Source: Amycolatopsis antarctica (GTDB taxonomy: Bacteria; Actinomycetota; Actinomycetes; Mycobacteriales; Pseudonocardiaceae). From it: a stretch of 64,000 nt of DNA. Where the stretch lies: positions 62,001 to 126,000 of the forward strand of contig NZ_NKYE01000006.1 of the NCBI RefSeq assembly GCF_002262875.1, in the 5' to 3' direction. Under the pieces are notes generated by a model. It saw only the letters and a list, made by a program, of their open reading frames with translations, did not search any database and was not told the DNA's origin. This document shows, piece by piece, positions 32,567-63,214 of this stretch. Both the position numbers and the translations under genes were made by a program. How positions within the stretch are numbered: the stretch's first letter is position 1; each line of letters opens with the position of its first letter.

Positions 32567-33547
32567 GTGCAACTGTTGGAGGATGGCTCGTCGACCACAG
32601 CGACGCTGGCGGACGGCGAGTACCGGGATCTGGATCGGATCGCCCGCGAGCTGCTCTCCGTGGCATCCGGCACCATCGACTCACCGACCTGGGTCGCCGC
32701 TGCCCGGGACGCCTGGGAGGACTCGCCCGCCGACCTCCGGCGGGCACTGAGCGCGTTTCGCAGACACTCCGGTTCCGGTGGCGCACTGGTGATCCGCAAT
32801 CTCCCCGTGGACAAGGACAATCTGCCCGACACCCCCTCCGCGGACGGTTCGGTGCTGCGAGAGGCCACGGTGTCCGCCGCGACCCTGATGCTCATCGCGC
32901 ACGGGCTCGGCGACCCGGGAGCGTTCCGGGCGGAGAAGTCCGGCGCGCTCGTGCAGAACGTGGTCCCCGTTCCCGGGCGGGAGGAACTCCAGGCGAACTC
33001 CGGATCGGTACGGCTGACCTTCCACACCGAGAACGCCTTTCACCAGCACCGCCCGGATTTCGTGCTGCTGCTCTGTGTCCGGCCGGATCACGAGGAGACC
33101 GCGGAACTGCGCACGGTCTGCTCACGCCAGGTACTGCCCAAGCTCAGCGAGCCGGCCAGGGAATCCCTGTGCTCGGCGTCGTTCCTCACCGAGGCGCCAC
33201 CCTCCTTCGGTGACAGCGCGGGCAAGGCCGAGGCACACCCGGTTCTGCCCGGCGACCTAGACGATCCGAACCTGCGCATCGACGAGGCCGCGACGACGCC
33301 GCTAACCCCGGAGGCGGAGGAGGCGAAGGCCGAACTGAGCGGCCTTTTCGAGAGTTCGTACTCGGCCGTCCGGTTGAAGGCGGGTGACCTGGCGATCGTG
33401 GACAACAGGGTCACCGTGCACGGCCGGTCCGCGTTCACCCCGCGCTACGACGGGCGGGATCGGTGGCTGCAGCGCACGTTCGCTTTCGCGGATCTGCGGC
33501 GTTCGCGCGACCACCGCGACAACGACGGCCACGTGCTCGAGCGGTAG
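32567..33547 (+). CDS. AsnO/clavaminate-synthase-like Fe(II)/2-oxoglutarate hydroxylase
   Basis: A 326-residue non-haem iron oxygenase of the family that beta-hydroxylates free amino acids (AsnO, VioC, OrfP) or carrier-bound ones (KtzO/KtzP). The iron facial triad is visible: His153 and Glu155 in FHTENAFH, and His285 in TVHGRSAF. The 2-oxoglutarate-binding Arg is in the PRYDGRDRW region. The two Asn-specific modules of the window (NRPS2 module 1, NRPS4 module 5) make asparagine beta-hydroxylation a reasonable guess, but other amino acids are possible. GTG 32567 follows AAGGAGGGG. It is last in the first operon and ends before a hairpin. It is distinct from the VioC-like gene at the window end. 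Confidence 0.88.
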   Translation: MQLLEDGSSTTATLADGEYRDLDRIARELLSVASGTIDSPTWVAAARDAWEDSPADLRRALSAFRRHSGSGGALVIRNLPVDKDNLPDTPSADGSVLREATVSAATLMLIAHGLGDPGAFRAEKSGALVQNVVPVPGREELQANSGSVRLTFHTENAFHQHRPDFVLLLCVRPDHEETAELRTVCSRQVLPKLSEPARESLCSASFLTEAPPSFGDSAGKAEAHPVLPGDLDDPNLRIDEAATTPLTPEAEEAKAELSGLFESSYSAVRLKAGDLAIVDNRVTVHGRSAFTPRYDGRDRWLQRTFAFADLRRSRDHRDNDGHVLER

Positions 33548-33582
33548 GCACCCGTCCCGGCAGGGCACTACGCGATTGACCC

Positions 33583-33620
33583 GGAAGTGGGATCGGCCGC
33601 CACCGGTCCCACTTCCTTCC
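33583..33620 (+). terminator. terminator-like hairpin after the hydroxylase gene
   Basis: A 10-bp perfect stem, GGAAGTGGGA (33583-33592) with TCCCACTTCC (33607-33616), extends by four more pairs with one G-T wobble around a six-base loop. The downstream run is TTCC rather than poly-T. It is placed between the end of operon 1 and the kinase gene. Confidence 0.6.
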
Positions 33621-33669
33621 CGCCGAACGTCATCACCGGTGCCGGGGGACCGGGTCATCAGTAAGAAGG

Positions 33670-34914
33670 ATGCGGCGGGAAAATCCTATGTGCTGGAATA
33701 ACCGGGTGCCCGAACGCCACAGCGGGGTCGCGTCTCCCTTCAGTCGTCTGCGGGAGTGGCAGCAGGACGGGATCATCGTCGCGAGTTCGGTGGCACTGGG
33801 CACGATGCTCTACATGTTCGGCCTCTTTCCCCGCGAGGAGACGGGCGGACCGGGCCCGAGTTGGGTTCCACCCACCCTGTTCGGCTGCATCTGCCTGGCC
33901 GAGGTGTTTCGCCGCAAGGCACCCACCATCGCGCTGATCGCGGGTTTCGTGCTCGTCGCGACCGATGCCTTCTTCGGCGTGAGCCTGCCGATGTGGATCG
34001 TGTTCGCCGACCTGCTGTACGCGGCGACTCTGTACGGGCCGCGGCGGGTGAGCAGGCGGATGGTGCCGATCGCCGGGATGTGCATCGTGTTCGCCGTCGT
34101 CGCGGCGTATATCTCGCTGCGGGAATGGCAGAGCACGATTCTGGCGGTTCTCGCGTCCATGCCGGCGATCGTGGTCCCGGTGTGGTGGGCGTCGAACATC
34201 CGCCAGCACCAGAAGATCGCCGCCGCCGAGCGGACCAACGCCGAGCAGCTCGAGAAGATCGGCGAACTCGACCGGGAGGCCGCGGTGTCCGGGGAGCGGG
34301 CCCGGATGGCCCGCGATCTGCACGACGTGATCGCGGGTCACCTCTCGGCGATCGCCATCCAGTCGGAGGCCGCGCTGTCGATGAAGGAAGGCGGCGCGCA
34401 GGGTCAGGGGCGGACGGTGCTCAGTTCCGTACGGGAAGACAGTGTGCGTGCGCTGAAGGAGATGCGGACGATGATCGGCGTCCTGCGTGCCGACGGTGGC
34501 GACACCGACGAGACCACCGCGCCCGCCCGGCTGGCCGAACTCGGTGAGCTCGTGGAATCCGCGCGCGGCAACGGAATGCGGCTCGAGGTCCACTCCGATT
34601 TCGACGAATCGACGCCGTTGTCGGCGGCGGTGGATCTGACGGCGTACCGGATCACCCAGGAAGCATTGACCAACATCACCAAGCACGCGCCGGAGAGCAA
34701 AGCGCGCGTGGACATCCGCCAGGAGGATGGAATGCTCAACGTCGAGGTGGTCAACGAACTGGCCGCCGCCCCCGAATCCGCGGACCACGGGGGAATGGGC
34801 CTGCTGAACATGCGGGAACGCGCCGTGGCGGTCGGCGGCTCGTTCACCGCGGGCCCCGGCGCGTCGGGCTGGCACGTGCGCGCCGCGCTGCCGATCTCGG
34901 GAGTGCGGGCATGA
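33670..34914 (+). CDS. NarL/DesK-type sensor histidine kinase
   Basis: A 414-residue membrane kinase. Residues about 33-180 hold five or six hydrophobic segments. A coiled linker and the HisKA_3 box [12 protein letters not shown] follow, with His218 as phosphoacceptor. The HATPase domain shows [11 protein letters not shown] (N box) and [12 protein letters not shown] (G box). It overlaps the response regulator by four bases (ATGA), so the two are co-translated partners. Its position between the two NRPS operons suggests control of one or both. Start uncertain: ATG 33670 or ATG 33688, the latter with GCGGGA upstream. It is paralogous to the kinase fragment at position 1. Confidence 0.93.
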   Translation: MRRENPMCWNNRVPERHSGVASPFSRLREWQQDGIIVASSVALGTMLYMFGLFPREETGGPGPSWVPPTLFGCICLAEVFRRKAPTIALIAGFVLVATDAFFGVSLPMWIVFADLLYAATLYGPRRVSRRMVPIAGMCIVFAVVAAYISLREWQSTILAVLASMPAIVVPVWWASNIRQHQKIAAAERTNAEQLEKIGELDREAAVSGERARMARDLHDVIAGHLSAIAIQSEAALSMKEGGAQGQGRTVLSSVREDSVRALKEMRTMIGVLRADGGDTDETTAPARLAELGELVESARGNGMRLEVHSDFDESTPLSAAVDLTAYRITQEALTNITKHAPESKARVDIRQEDGMLNVEVVNELAAAPESADHGGMGLLNMRERAVAVGGSFTAGPGASGWHVRAALPISGVRA

Positions 34915-35564
34915 CGATCAAGGTGCTGGTCGCCGACGACCACGGTGCGGTCCGCGCCGGTCTGGTCCTGATGCTCAACAACGTCGACGACATCGAGGTC
35001 GTCGCCGACGTGGGCGATGGTGCCGCGGCGATCCAGCAGGCACGGGAACTGCGCCCGGACGTCACGCTGATGGACGTCCGGATGCCCGGGGTCGGCGGTA
35101 TCGCGGCGACCCGGACGCTGGTCTCCGAGGGACTGGGCGAGGTACTGGTGCTCACCACCTTCGACCTCGACGAGTACGTCTACGCCTCGTTGCGTGCCGG
35201 GGCGGCGGGGTTCCTGCTCAAGTCCGTCGAGGCGAATCATCTGGTGGACTCGGTGCGCCAGGTGGCCAACGGTGAGGGCGTCCTCGCCCCGCAGATCGTG
35301 CGCAGGCTGATCAGTGCCTTCGCCTCCTCCACCGAGCCACCGCAGGCGAAGCCGAAGTTCGACCTCGCCGATCTGACCGATCGCGAGCGGGATGTGCTGG
35401 TGTGCCTTGGCAACGGGCTGTCCAACGCCGAGATCGCGGCGCAGCTGTTCATCGGCGAGACGACGGTCAAGACCCACGTGTCGAGTGTGCTGGCCAAGCT
35501 CGACCTGCGTTCCCGGCTGCAGGCCGCGATCCTCGCCAGGGAGGCCGGCCTGGTCGCCCAGTGA
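34911..35564 (+). CDS. NarL/FixJ-family response regulator
   Basis: 217 residues. The receiver domain has the acidic pair in VLVADDH, the phospho-accepting Asp55 in LMDVRMPG and the Lys of FLLKS. A LuxR-type helix-turn-helix follows from about residue 150 ([22 protein letters not shown], then [13 protein letters not shown]). It should bind DNA as a phosphorylated dimer. The cognate kinase is immediately upstream with a four-base overlap. Targets are not shown by the sequence; the long leaders before 4059 and 38809 are the obvious candidates. Confidence 0.95.
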   Translation: MTIKVLVADDHGAVRAGLVLMLNNVDDIEVVADVGDGAAAIQQARELRPDVTLMDVRMPGVGGIAATRTLVSEGLGEVLVLTTFDLDEYVYASLRAGAAGFLLKSVEANHLVDSVRQVANGEGVLAPQIVRRLISAFASSTEPPQAKPKFDLADLTDRERDVLVCLGNGLSNAEIAAQLFIGETTVKTHVSSVLAKLDLRSRLQAAILAREAGLVAQ

Positions 35565-35571
35565 CCAGGCC
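35547..35571. terminator. hairpin between convergent genes
   Basis: GGCCTGGTC (35547-35555) and GACCAGGCC (35563-35571) form a perfect 9-bp stem with a 7-base loop that spans the response-regulator stop. The next gene converges on it from the other strand, so it could serve as a bidirectional terminator, though U-runs are lacking. Confidence 0.5.
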
Positions 35572-35582
35572 CGCCGTACCGG

Positions 35583-36830
35583 TCAGGGGCGGACCAGCGA
35601 GCCCGCCGCCGTGGACAACCGGGCCAGCAGGGCCTCCAGCGGACCTCGCCCGAGGAACCTGCGCCAGACGGTGGTGAGCACCATGGTGGCGACCACGAGC
35701 ACCACCAGTGGCAGGTACCCGGTCTCGGTGGCCAGCACGGTGAGCCTGTCGATGCCGATGGCCCAGATGACCACGATGTGCCCGGCGTAACCGGTGAGGG
35801 CGAGCGCACCGACCGAGGCGAGTGGTACGACGGCGCGCGGAAACCGGTCGGCCACCACAAGGCTCACACTGATCACGACCATCGCGACGCCGATCTCGGC
35901 CAGGATCTCCAGTGGTGCACCGCTGTGCGAGGCGGAGATGAACAGGAAGCCCGGATCGTCGACAGGCACGGTGCCGGGGGAGTCGGCCGTCATCAGGCGC
36001 ACACCCTCGACGTCAAGGCCGCCGCCCAGGTTGCCTGCGATCCGCGCGTACCCGCCGAGCGGGTTCATCGCCGCCCACGAGGCGGCGTAGGCGGCGCTGG
36101 CCAGCACCGCCCCGGCCAGCGCCATGGTCAGCCGGACCGTTCTCGCCCGCAGGTCGAGGCGGCCGATGGCCAGTCCGGCCAGCAGAAACGGCAACCAGGT
36201 CAGCACCGGGTAGGTGCCGGTCAGCAGGATCCCCTTCAGCACCTCGAGCGCCCCCTGCGCCGAGGTCAGGTCCGCCCAGCCGGGGGAGACGCCGGTACGG
36301 GTCTGCGGCACGACGGAGCCACGGAGCGCGAACGAAGCCAGTGGGCCCGCGACGGCGAGTACCGCGGCAGCCACCGCGAGGACGAGCGGGCGCACCCGCA
36401 GCAGCGGGATGGACAGGAGAAACAGCACCGCGTACACGGTGAGGATCTCCTTGACGGTCGTGCCCAGTGAGGTCAGGGCCAGACCCAGCACGAACAGCAG
36501 GACCGCCCGGACCGCGATCTGCACTCTGCGGGCACGCATCGCCCTGCCCTCGGCCGGTTCCCCGCCTCCGCTGAGCAGAGCGATCGACACGCCTGCCAGG
36601 AGTGCGAACAGAGCGGCCGAACGCCCGGTGACGAGTTGTTGCAGCCAACTGTCCGGGTTGAGCAGGTCGGGATCGAAGTGGGCGCAGAACATGCCGATCA
36701 CGGCGATGCCGCGAGCGACGTCGATGCCGGCCAGACGGCGCCGTGGGGCCTTCGCAGGGCCGGACTCACCGGGCGCCGGCGAACTTCCCGGAGCGCCGGC
36801 ACCTTCCTGACGGGCCTGTGACGTGGTCAT
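35583..36830 (-). CDS. polytopic membrane protein, heparan-alpha-glucosaminide N-acetyltransferase/DUF418-like
   Basis: A 415-residue integral membrane protein with about ten hydrophobic segments. The N-terminal cytoplasmic stretch ends in RRRLAGIDVARGIAVIGMFCAHF, the hallmark opening of the DUF1624/DUF418 acyltransferase-like families, whose members are thought to move acyl groups across membranes. The substrate is unknown. It runs against the two-component genes, and the next gene upstream is on the same strand. It may be unrelated to the peptides, or may modify or protect the envelope. The start ATG at 36830 lacks a clear ribosome-binding site, so the true start could lie a little downstream. 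Confidence 0.75.
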   Translation of the reverse strand: MTTSQARQEGAGAPGSSPAPGESGPAKAPRRRLAGIDVARGIAVIGMFCAHFDPDLLNPDSWLQQLVTGRSAALFALLAGVSIALLSGGGEPAEGRAMRARRVQIAVRAVLLFVLGLALTSLGTTVKEILTVYAVLFLLSIPLLRVRPLVLAVAAAVLAVAGPLASFALRGSVVPQTRTGVSPGWADLTSAQGALEVLKGILLTGTYPVLTWLPFLLAGLAIGRLDLRARTVRLTMALAGAVLASAAYAASWAAMNPLGGYARIAGNLGGGLDVEGVRLMTADSPGTVPVDDPGFLFISASHSGAPLEILAEIGVAMVVISVSLVVADRFPRAVVPLASVGALALTGYAGHIVVIWAIGIDRLTVLATETGYLPLVVLVVATMVLTTVWRRFLGRGPLEALLARLSTAAGSLVRP

Positions 36831-36972
36831 GGCCCCGAGTATGGCGACACTTTTCCGGCCGGACGTCAGGAGAAAGGGGGAGGCTCGGGAGGATATTTCC
36901 GGTACTCACGCGGGTGGGTGACGGCACGCCGAGCGCGGTCACGGAGCGGATTCGCCGGTGGAACGGCGTCGC

Positions 36973-37767
36973 TCAGTTCGTGCCGGTCAGGCCCCACAGT
37001 TCGGCGAAGAAGCCGACGCCCTCGGTGAAGACGAAGAAGCCGACGATGCCGACCAGCAACTGCACGTTCGCCCGCGAGTTCTTTGCCAGCTTGGCCCGTG
37101 TCCGCTCCATCCACTGCTCGATACGGGACTTGAGTACCTGGTGGGTCACCAGCAGCAGGAGTTCCGGCAGCACCATGACGAGGACGTGCATGGCGAGCAG
37201 CGGCAGCCACAGCGTCCACGACAGGGAGTTGGCGGTCATGATTCCGATGGAGGCCAGGAACGGCAGCGCGGTGGCGAACTCGATGACCGAGACGACCAGG
37301 CCGAGTGCGAAAAGCGGGCCGAGCCGGTCCGATACCGGCATGCGGGACTTCTTGTTCCGGTGCCGGTCCGGTTCGCGCTTGTCCTTGACCGCGCCGACCA
37401 CGGCCCAGGTGAGCATCGCGAGACCGAGGAGGGTGGTGACCGCCCAGGCCGGTGCGCTGTTCAGTGCCTTCTGCACCTTGTCGCCGAGCGCGCTCAGTCC
37501 GAGCAGGATCAGCACCCCGATGACGAAGTAGGTGCCCACCACGGCGGACAGATAGGTCAGGACCGGGACCACCGGGCTCTTCCACCGGTCGGCGGGGCGG
37601 GTGTCGGCCGCGGCCTCCGGGGGCACGTCCCCACTCTGGTTTCCCGCCGCCACGGGCGCCGGTGCCCGCTTCACGAGCAGGAAGATGGTGACGGCGATGA
37701 CGGAGGGATTGAGGCTGTCCAGAAGCGCCAATCCCAGAACCGCGGCGATGATTGCGGGCACGGCCAT
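36973..37767 (-). CDS. GAP/Sap-family membrane protein (LysE-like transporter fold)
   Basis: 264 residues. The N-terminus MAVPAIIAAVLGLALLDSLNPS and about six membrane spans resemble the GAP (peptidoglycolipid-addressing, SfLAP) family. These resemble LysE-type exporters and are linked to moving lipids or peptides to the cell surface in mycobacteria. A charged cytoplasmic loop lies near the middle (KDKREPDRHRNKK). The start is set at 37767 because GGAG precedes it at good spacing on the minus strand; an upstream in-frame start would add 35 polar residues that do not fit the family. No other transporter is seen in the window, so a role in peptide export is possible but unproven. Confidence 0.75.
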   Translation of the reverse strand: MAVPAIIAAVLGLALLDSLNPSVIAVTIFLLVKRAPAPVAAGNQSGDVPPEAAADTRPADRWKSPVVPVLTYLSAVVGTYFVIGVLILLGLSALGDKVQKALNSAPAWAVTTLLGLAMLTWAVVGAVKDKREPDRHRNKKSRMPVSDRLGPLFALGLVVSVIEFATALPFLASIGIMTANSLSWTLWLPLLAMHVLVMVLPELLLLVTHQVLKSRIEQWMERTRAKLAKNSRANVQLLVGIVGFFVFTEGVGFFAELWGLTGTN

Positions 37768-38260
37768 GAAACTGTCTCCGGTTTCTCGGATTCCCGGCTG
37801 GTGCCCGTTGCGGTGTCGACGCAGCCCGTACGCATATTGCCCGGCAACTGTATCAGTCGAATTGGGATACACGAGGATGTGCCGGGATCGGTGCGGTCGA
37901 ATTCAGTGCGCGCCCACACCCACGGTGGTCACGAGGTGACGGCCCGGAAGTCGCGCTCTCCGCGATCGGCAGGATTCGTCCCGGCGATGTTCCGGTATTG
38001 CCGATCGAACGTCACGCGCACCGGAAAAGGTCCTCGTATTTTCGGATGACTTATCCGGAGGGCCGTTTTCTCCCGTCCGTCGTCCGGCCTGGTCGCACCG
38101 GGCCTGGTCCGACGATCTGGGCGGCACCGGTGATGGTCGCTACGGCGAACGAAATCGCTGCCGTAGCTGCGGAACTGCCCGGACGGCAGAGCCCGTCACC
38201 GTCGAGAGGACTTCGGCGAACGGGCCCGTGGCAGCGGAATACGGGTTATCGGTGCCGGAA

Positions 38261-38299
38261 TGTCCGGGTCCTACTCTCGAATGAGGTGTTCCCCGGACA
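38261..38299. repeat. 8-bp inverted repeat in the NRPS4 upstream region
   Basis: TGTCCGGG (38261-38268) and CCCGGACA (38292-38299) are separated by 23 bases. It may be an operator or a weak hairpin. Significance uncertain. Confidence 0.3.
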
Positions 38300-38605
38300 C
38301 TCGTGATAGGCCGTCGACGCGGCAGCGGGCGGCGATGACGCTCGGTCAGCGCGACGGTGGTGCGCAGCGTGACCGGCACCGGCCGGGCCGGGGAGAGGCG
38401 AGAGCCTTGTGGTTCCGGGCGTCGGGCTGCGATCGGCTGGTGACGGTGCGGGGGCTCGGCCCGGACGGGCTCCGATGCCACACGCAGGCCCCGTGCACCC
38501 TCGGTGATGCGACACGGGCCGGCCGCCGGGTCAGTCAGGTGCACGAATGCGCTCCGTGAACAAGGACCCTCGGGCGTGCCGCCGTTTCGCCGTACACCCA
38601 TCCGG

Positions 38606-38634
38606 TTGACTCACCATTTAGCGCTCTCTAAGCT
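38606..38634 (+). promoter_or_regulatory. candidate promoter of NRPS4
   Basis: TTGACT (38606-38611) and TAAGCT (38629-38634) are separated by 17 bases, matching the TTGAC / TANNNT pattern of the major actinomycete sigma factor. The distance to the start codon is about 175 bases, leaving a long 5' leader. Confidence 0.55.
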
Positions 38635-38803
38635 CAGGCTTAACTGGGGTTAGGCGAACTACTCGGAATCGGCAGTGGGCCTTTTACGCGCTCTGTCGGA
38701 CGGCCGGGGCGGTCTATTCGTGTTTTCGGCACACTGATTCGGACGTAGACGCGATCACGCATGTCGCCGTACTCGATGCACCGTCAGCAGCAGGTCGACA
38801 GTT

Positions 38804-38808
38804 GAGGA
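38804..38808 (+). promoter_or_regulatory. ribosome-binding site bearing on the NRPS4 start
   Basis: GAGGA directly abuts ATG 38809 with no spacer. The in-frame TTG at 38815 has the ideal 6-base spacing from it, so translation may begin two codons later than the ATG. Confidence 0.45.
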
Positions 38809-61253
<22,445 letters not shown>

Positions 61254-61257
<4 letters not shown>

Positions 61258-62075
61258 CCACAGGCCTCTACGCGCATGCCGGCGCCGCGGGGGACACCCG
61301 CCCGGCCGGGGACGGCACGACAGCGGGATACACCATCACCGACATCCGGCAGACCCCTTCGCTCCGCTCCCGGATCGAGGGCCTCGTCGGGGACAGTTTC
61401 GCCGAGTACATGTTCTGGGAGTCGCCGGGCAACTGGCGCTGGGCCAAGCTCTACGACCTGTTCCCCGAATGGCAGCTCGCCGTACTGGACACGAACGGCG
61501 AACTCGTCGCCACGCTCGACTCCGTACCGGCGCTCTGGGACGGCACCGTGTCCGGCCTGCCCGGCGGTTTCGACGACCTCATCGTCAACGCCGTCGACGC
61601 CCCCCGCGACACCGTGTGGACGGCGAGCAGCGCACTGTCGCTGACCGTCGGCAAGGAACACCGCAAGGCCGGCCTGCCCGAACTCCTGCTGACCGAGTTG
61701 CGGCGCCGCAGCGGCAACGCGGGCCACCGCGGTGTACTCGCACCGGTACGCCCCACCGCGAAGGTGCACTACCCGCTGGTGCCGATGAGCGAGTACATGA
61801 CCTGGACCGACGCCAACGGACGCCTGTTCGACCCCTGGCTGCGGACCCACCGCGAACTCGGCGCGGACGTGGTGGCCGTCGCCGAACGGTCACTGGTGAT
61901 CCGCCAGCCGGTGTCCCGCTGGGAAGGCGTGTACGGGCGTCCCATGCCGGGCCCCGGCGGATACCTGATGCCCGGCTGTCTGACCCCCGTGCAGGTCGGC
62001 ACCGACCGGATGGGCACCTACGCCGAACCGAACGTCTGGGCCATCCACCCCTGCCGGCCGGAGGCGGGCCGATGA
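61254..62075 (+). CDS. putative GNAT-fold acyltransferase
   Basis: 273 residues. ATG 61254 overlaps the NRPS4 stop (ATGA). The middle segment ([26 protein letters not shown], about 120-150) resembles the acetyl-CoA loop and following helix of GNAT proteins, though the classical Q/RxxGxG/A signature is only partly met. A long C-terminal part ([15 protein letters not shown], then EPNVWAIH) is characteristic of a wider, poorly described protein group. Tight coupling to NRPS4 and to the precursor genes implies a role with that peptide: acylating the N-terminus or a guanidine, or self-resistance by acetylation. The exact reaction is unknown. Its own stop overlaps the next start (ATGA). Confidence 0.55.
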
Positions 62076-63214
62076 CCACCGCCGAGGCGAACCCGTTGCC
62101 ACGCGCCCGGCTGGAGGACTGGCTGCGCGACCGCTACTTCGACACCTCCGTCGACATCAGCGGCAGCGGTGTGCAGGACTACACCCTCGGCGAGGTGCTC
62201 GACCTGGCAGGCGCACCCACCGCCGATCTACGCGAACTCGTGTTCCGCGACAGCCACTCCCTCGGCGGGCCCGAACTGCGCGAGGCGATCGCGCGGCGCT
62301 TCGCCGGGGGGCGCACCGACCTGGTGATGGCGACGCAGGGCTCCAGTGAGGGGATCTACCTCGCCGCCAGAACCCTGCTCCGGCCGGGCGACGAGATCGT
62401 CGTCCCCGGCCCCGGCTACCACTCGCCGAGTCTGCTCGCCGAGTCGATCGGCTGCCGGGTCCGCACCTGGGAACTCGGCCACCGCGACGGAGCCGTGTCC
62501 AATGTGGACGAACTGGTGGCGATGATCGGCCCCGGTACCCGGGCCGTGGCCGTCAACTTCCCGCACAACCCGACCGGCGCGACGATCACCCCCGAGGAAC
62601 AGCGAGCACTCGTCGACGCCTGCGACAGCGTGGGTGCGTACCTGTTCTGGGACGGCGCTTTCACACACCTGACCTACGACCGGCCACCACTGCCGGACCC
62701 GGCCCTGGCCTACCCCAGGGCACTGTCGTTCGGCACCCTGTCCAAGGGGTACGGGCTGCCCGGCCTCCGGGTGGGCTGGTGCCTCGCGCATCCCGAGGTC
62801 CTCGCCGAGTGCGTGCGGCTGCGCGACTACGTCAGCCTCGCGCTCTCGCCGCTCACCGAACTGGTCGCCCGCCACGCGATCGAGCACGCCGACGCCCTGC
62901 TCGCGCCCCGGCTGGCACAGGCCACCCGCAATCGCGCACTGGTCGGCGACTGGGTCGCCGAGCACACGCCGCTGGTGCGCTGGGAACGCCCGGCGGGCGG
63001 TGTCGCCGCTCTGCCCGAGCTGACCGCCATCCCGGACACCGAACCCTTCGCCGAGGAACTGCTGCGCACGCACGGGGTCCTCGTCGTACCGGGCACCTGT
63101 TTCGGCCGCCCCGGCCATATCCGGCTCGGCTTCGGCGGCCCCACCAACGATCTCCGGCAGGGGTTGCAGCGACTCGCCGACCTCCTGTCCACCCGAGGAG
63201 GAAGACATGTTTGA
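62072..63214 (+). CDS. capreomycidine-synthase-like PLP enzyme (VioD family)
   Basis: A 380-residue fold-type I PLP enzyme of the aminotransferase I/II family. The internal-aldimine Lys225 is in GTLSKGYGLPGLRVGW. NFPHNPTG and the Asp of LFWDGAFT bind the cofactor. The N-terminal segment LEDWLRDRYFDTSVDISGSGV and the overall pattern recall VioD, which cyclises 3-hydroxyarginine to capreomycidine in viomycin biosynthesis, and the streptothricin homologue OrfR. The next gene resembles VioC, which makes that 3-hydroxyarginine; the pairing strengthens both calls. An alternative is an MppP/MppQ-like enduracididine enzyme, but no MppR-like cyclase is seen. ATG 62072 overlaps the previous stop, and its own stop overlaps the hydroxylase start. 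Confidence 0.82.
   Translation: MTTAEANPLPRARLEDWLRDRYFDTSVDISGSGVQDYTLGEVLDLAGAPTADLRELVFRDSHSLGGPELREAIARRFAGGRTDLVMATQGSSEGIYLAARTLLRPGDEIVVPGPGYHSPSLLAESIGCRVRTWELGHRDGAVSNVDELVAMIGPGTRAVAVNFPHNPTGATITPEEQRALVDACDSVGAYLFWDGAFTHLTYDRPPLPDPALAYPRALSFGTLSKGYGLPGLRVGWCLAHPEVLAECVRLRDYVSLALSPLTELVARHAIEHADALLAPRLAQATRNRALVGDWVAEHTPLVRWERPAGGVAALPELTAIPDTEPFAEELLRTHGVLVVPGTCFGRPGHIRLGFGGPTNDLRQGLQRLADLLSTRGGRHV

Larger units (their letters stand above)
37768..38808. other. 1-kb non-coding region upstream of NRPS4
   Basis: It lies between divergent genes: the GAP-family protein to the left and NRPS4 to the right. No open frame here has a ribosome-binding site or family resemblance. It holds an inverted repeat at 38261-38299 and a good promoter candidate at 38606-38634. 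The part from about 38600 to 38760 is AT-richer than the coding DNA. Confidence 0.6.

Noticed and set aside
37903-38601. Open frames of 70-150 codons on both strands upstream of NRPS4
   Set aside because: No motifs, poor codon bias and mutually overlapping. Treated as non-coding.
38625-38655. Possible iron box (AGGCTTAACTGGGGTTAGG-like)
   Set aside because: Only partial resemblance to the DmdR/IdeR palindrome, with the two halves not symmetric. No siderophore genes support it.
62072-63214. Enduracididine pathway (MppP/MppQ/MppR)
   Set aside because: The PLP enzyme looks closer to VioD, no MppR-like cyclase is present, and the neighbouring hydroxylase fits VioC. It remains possible that the missing gene lies beyond the window.
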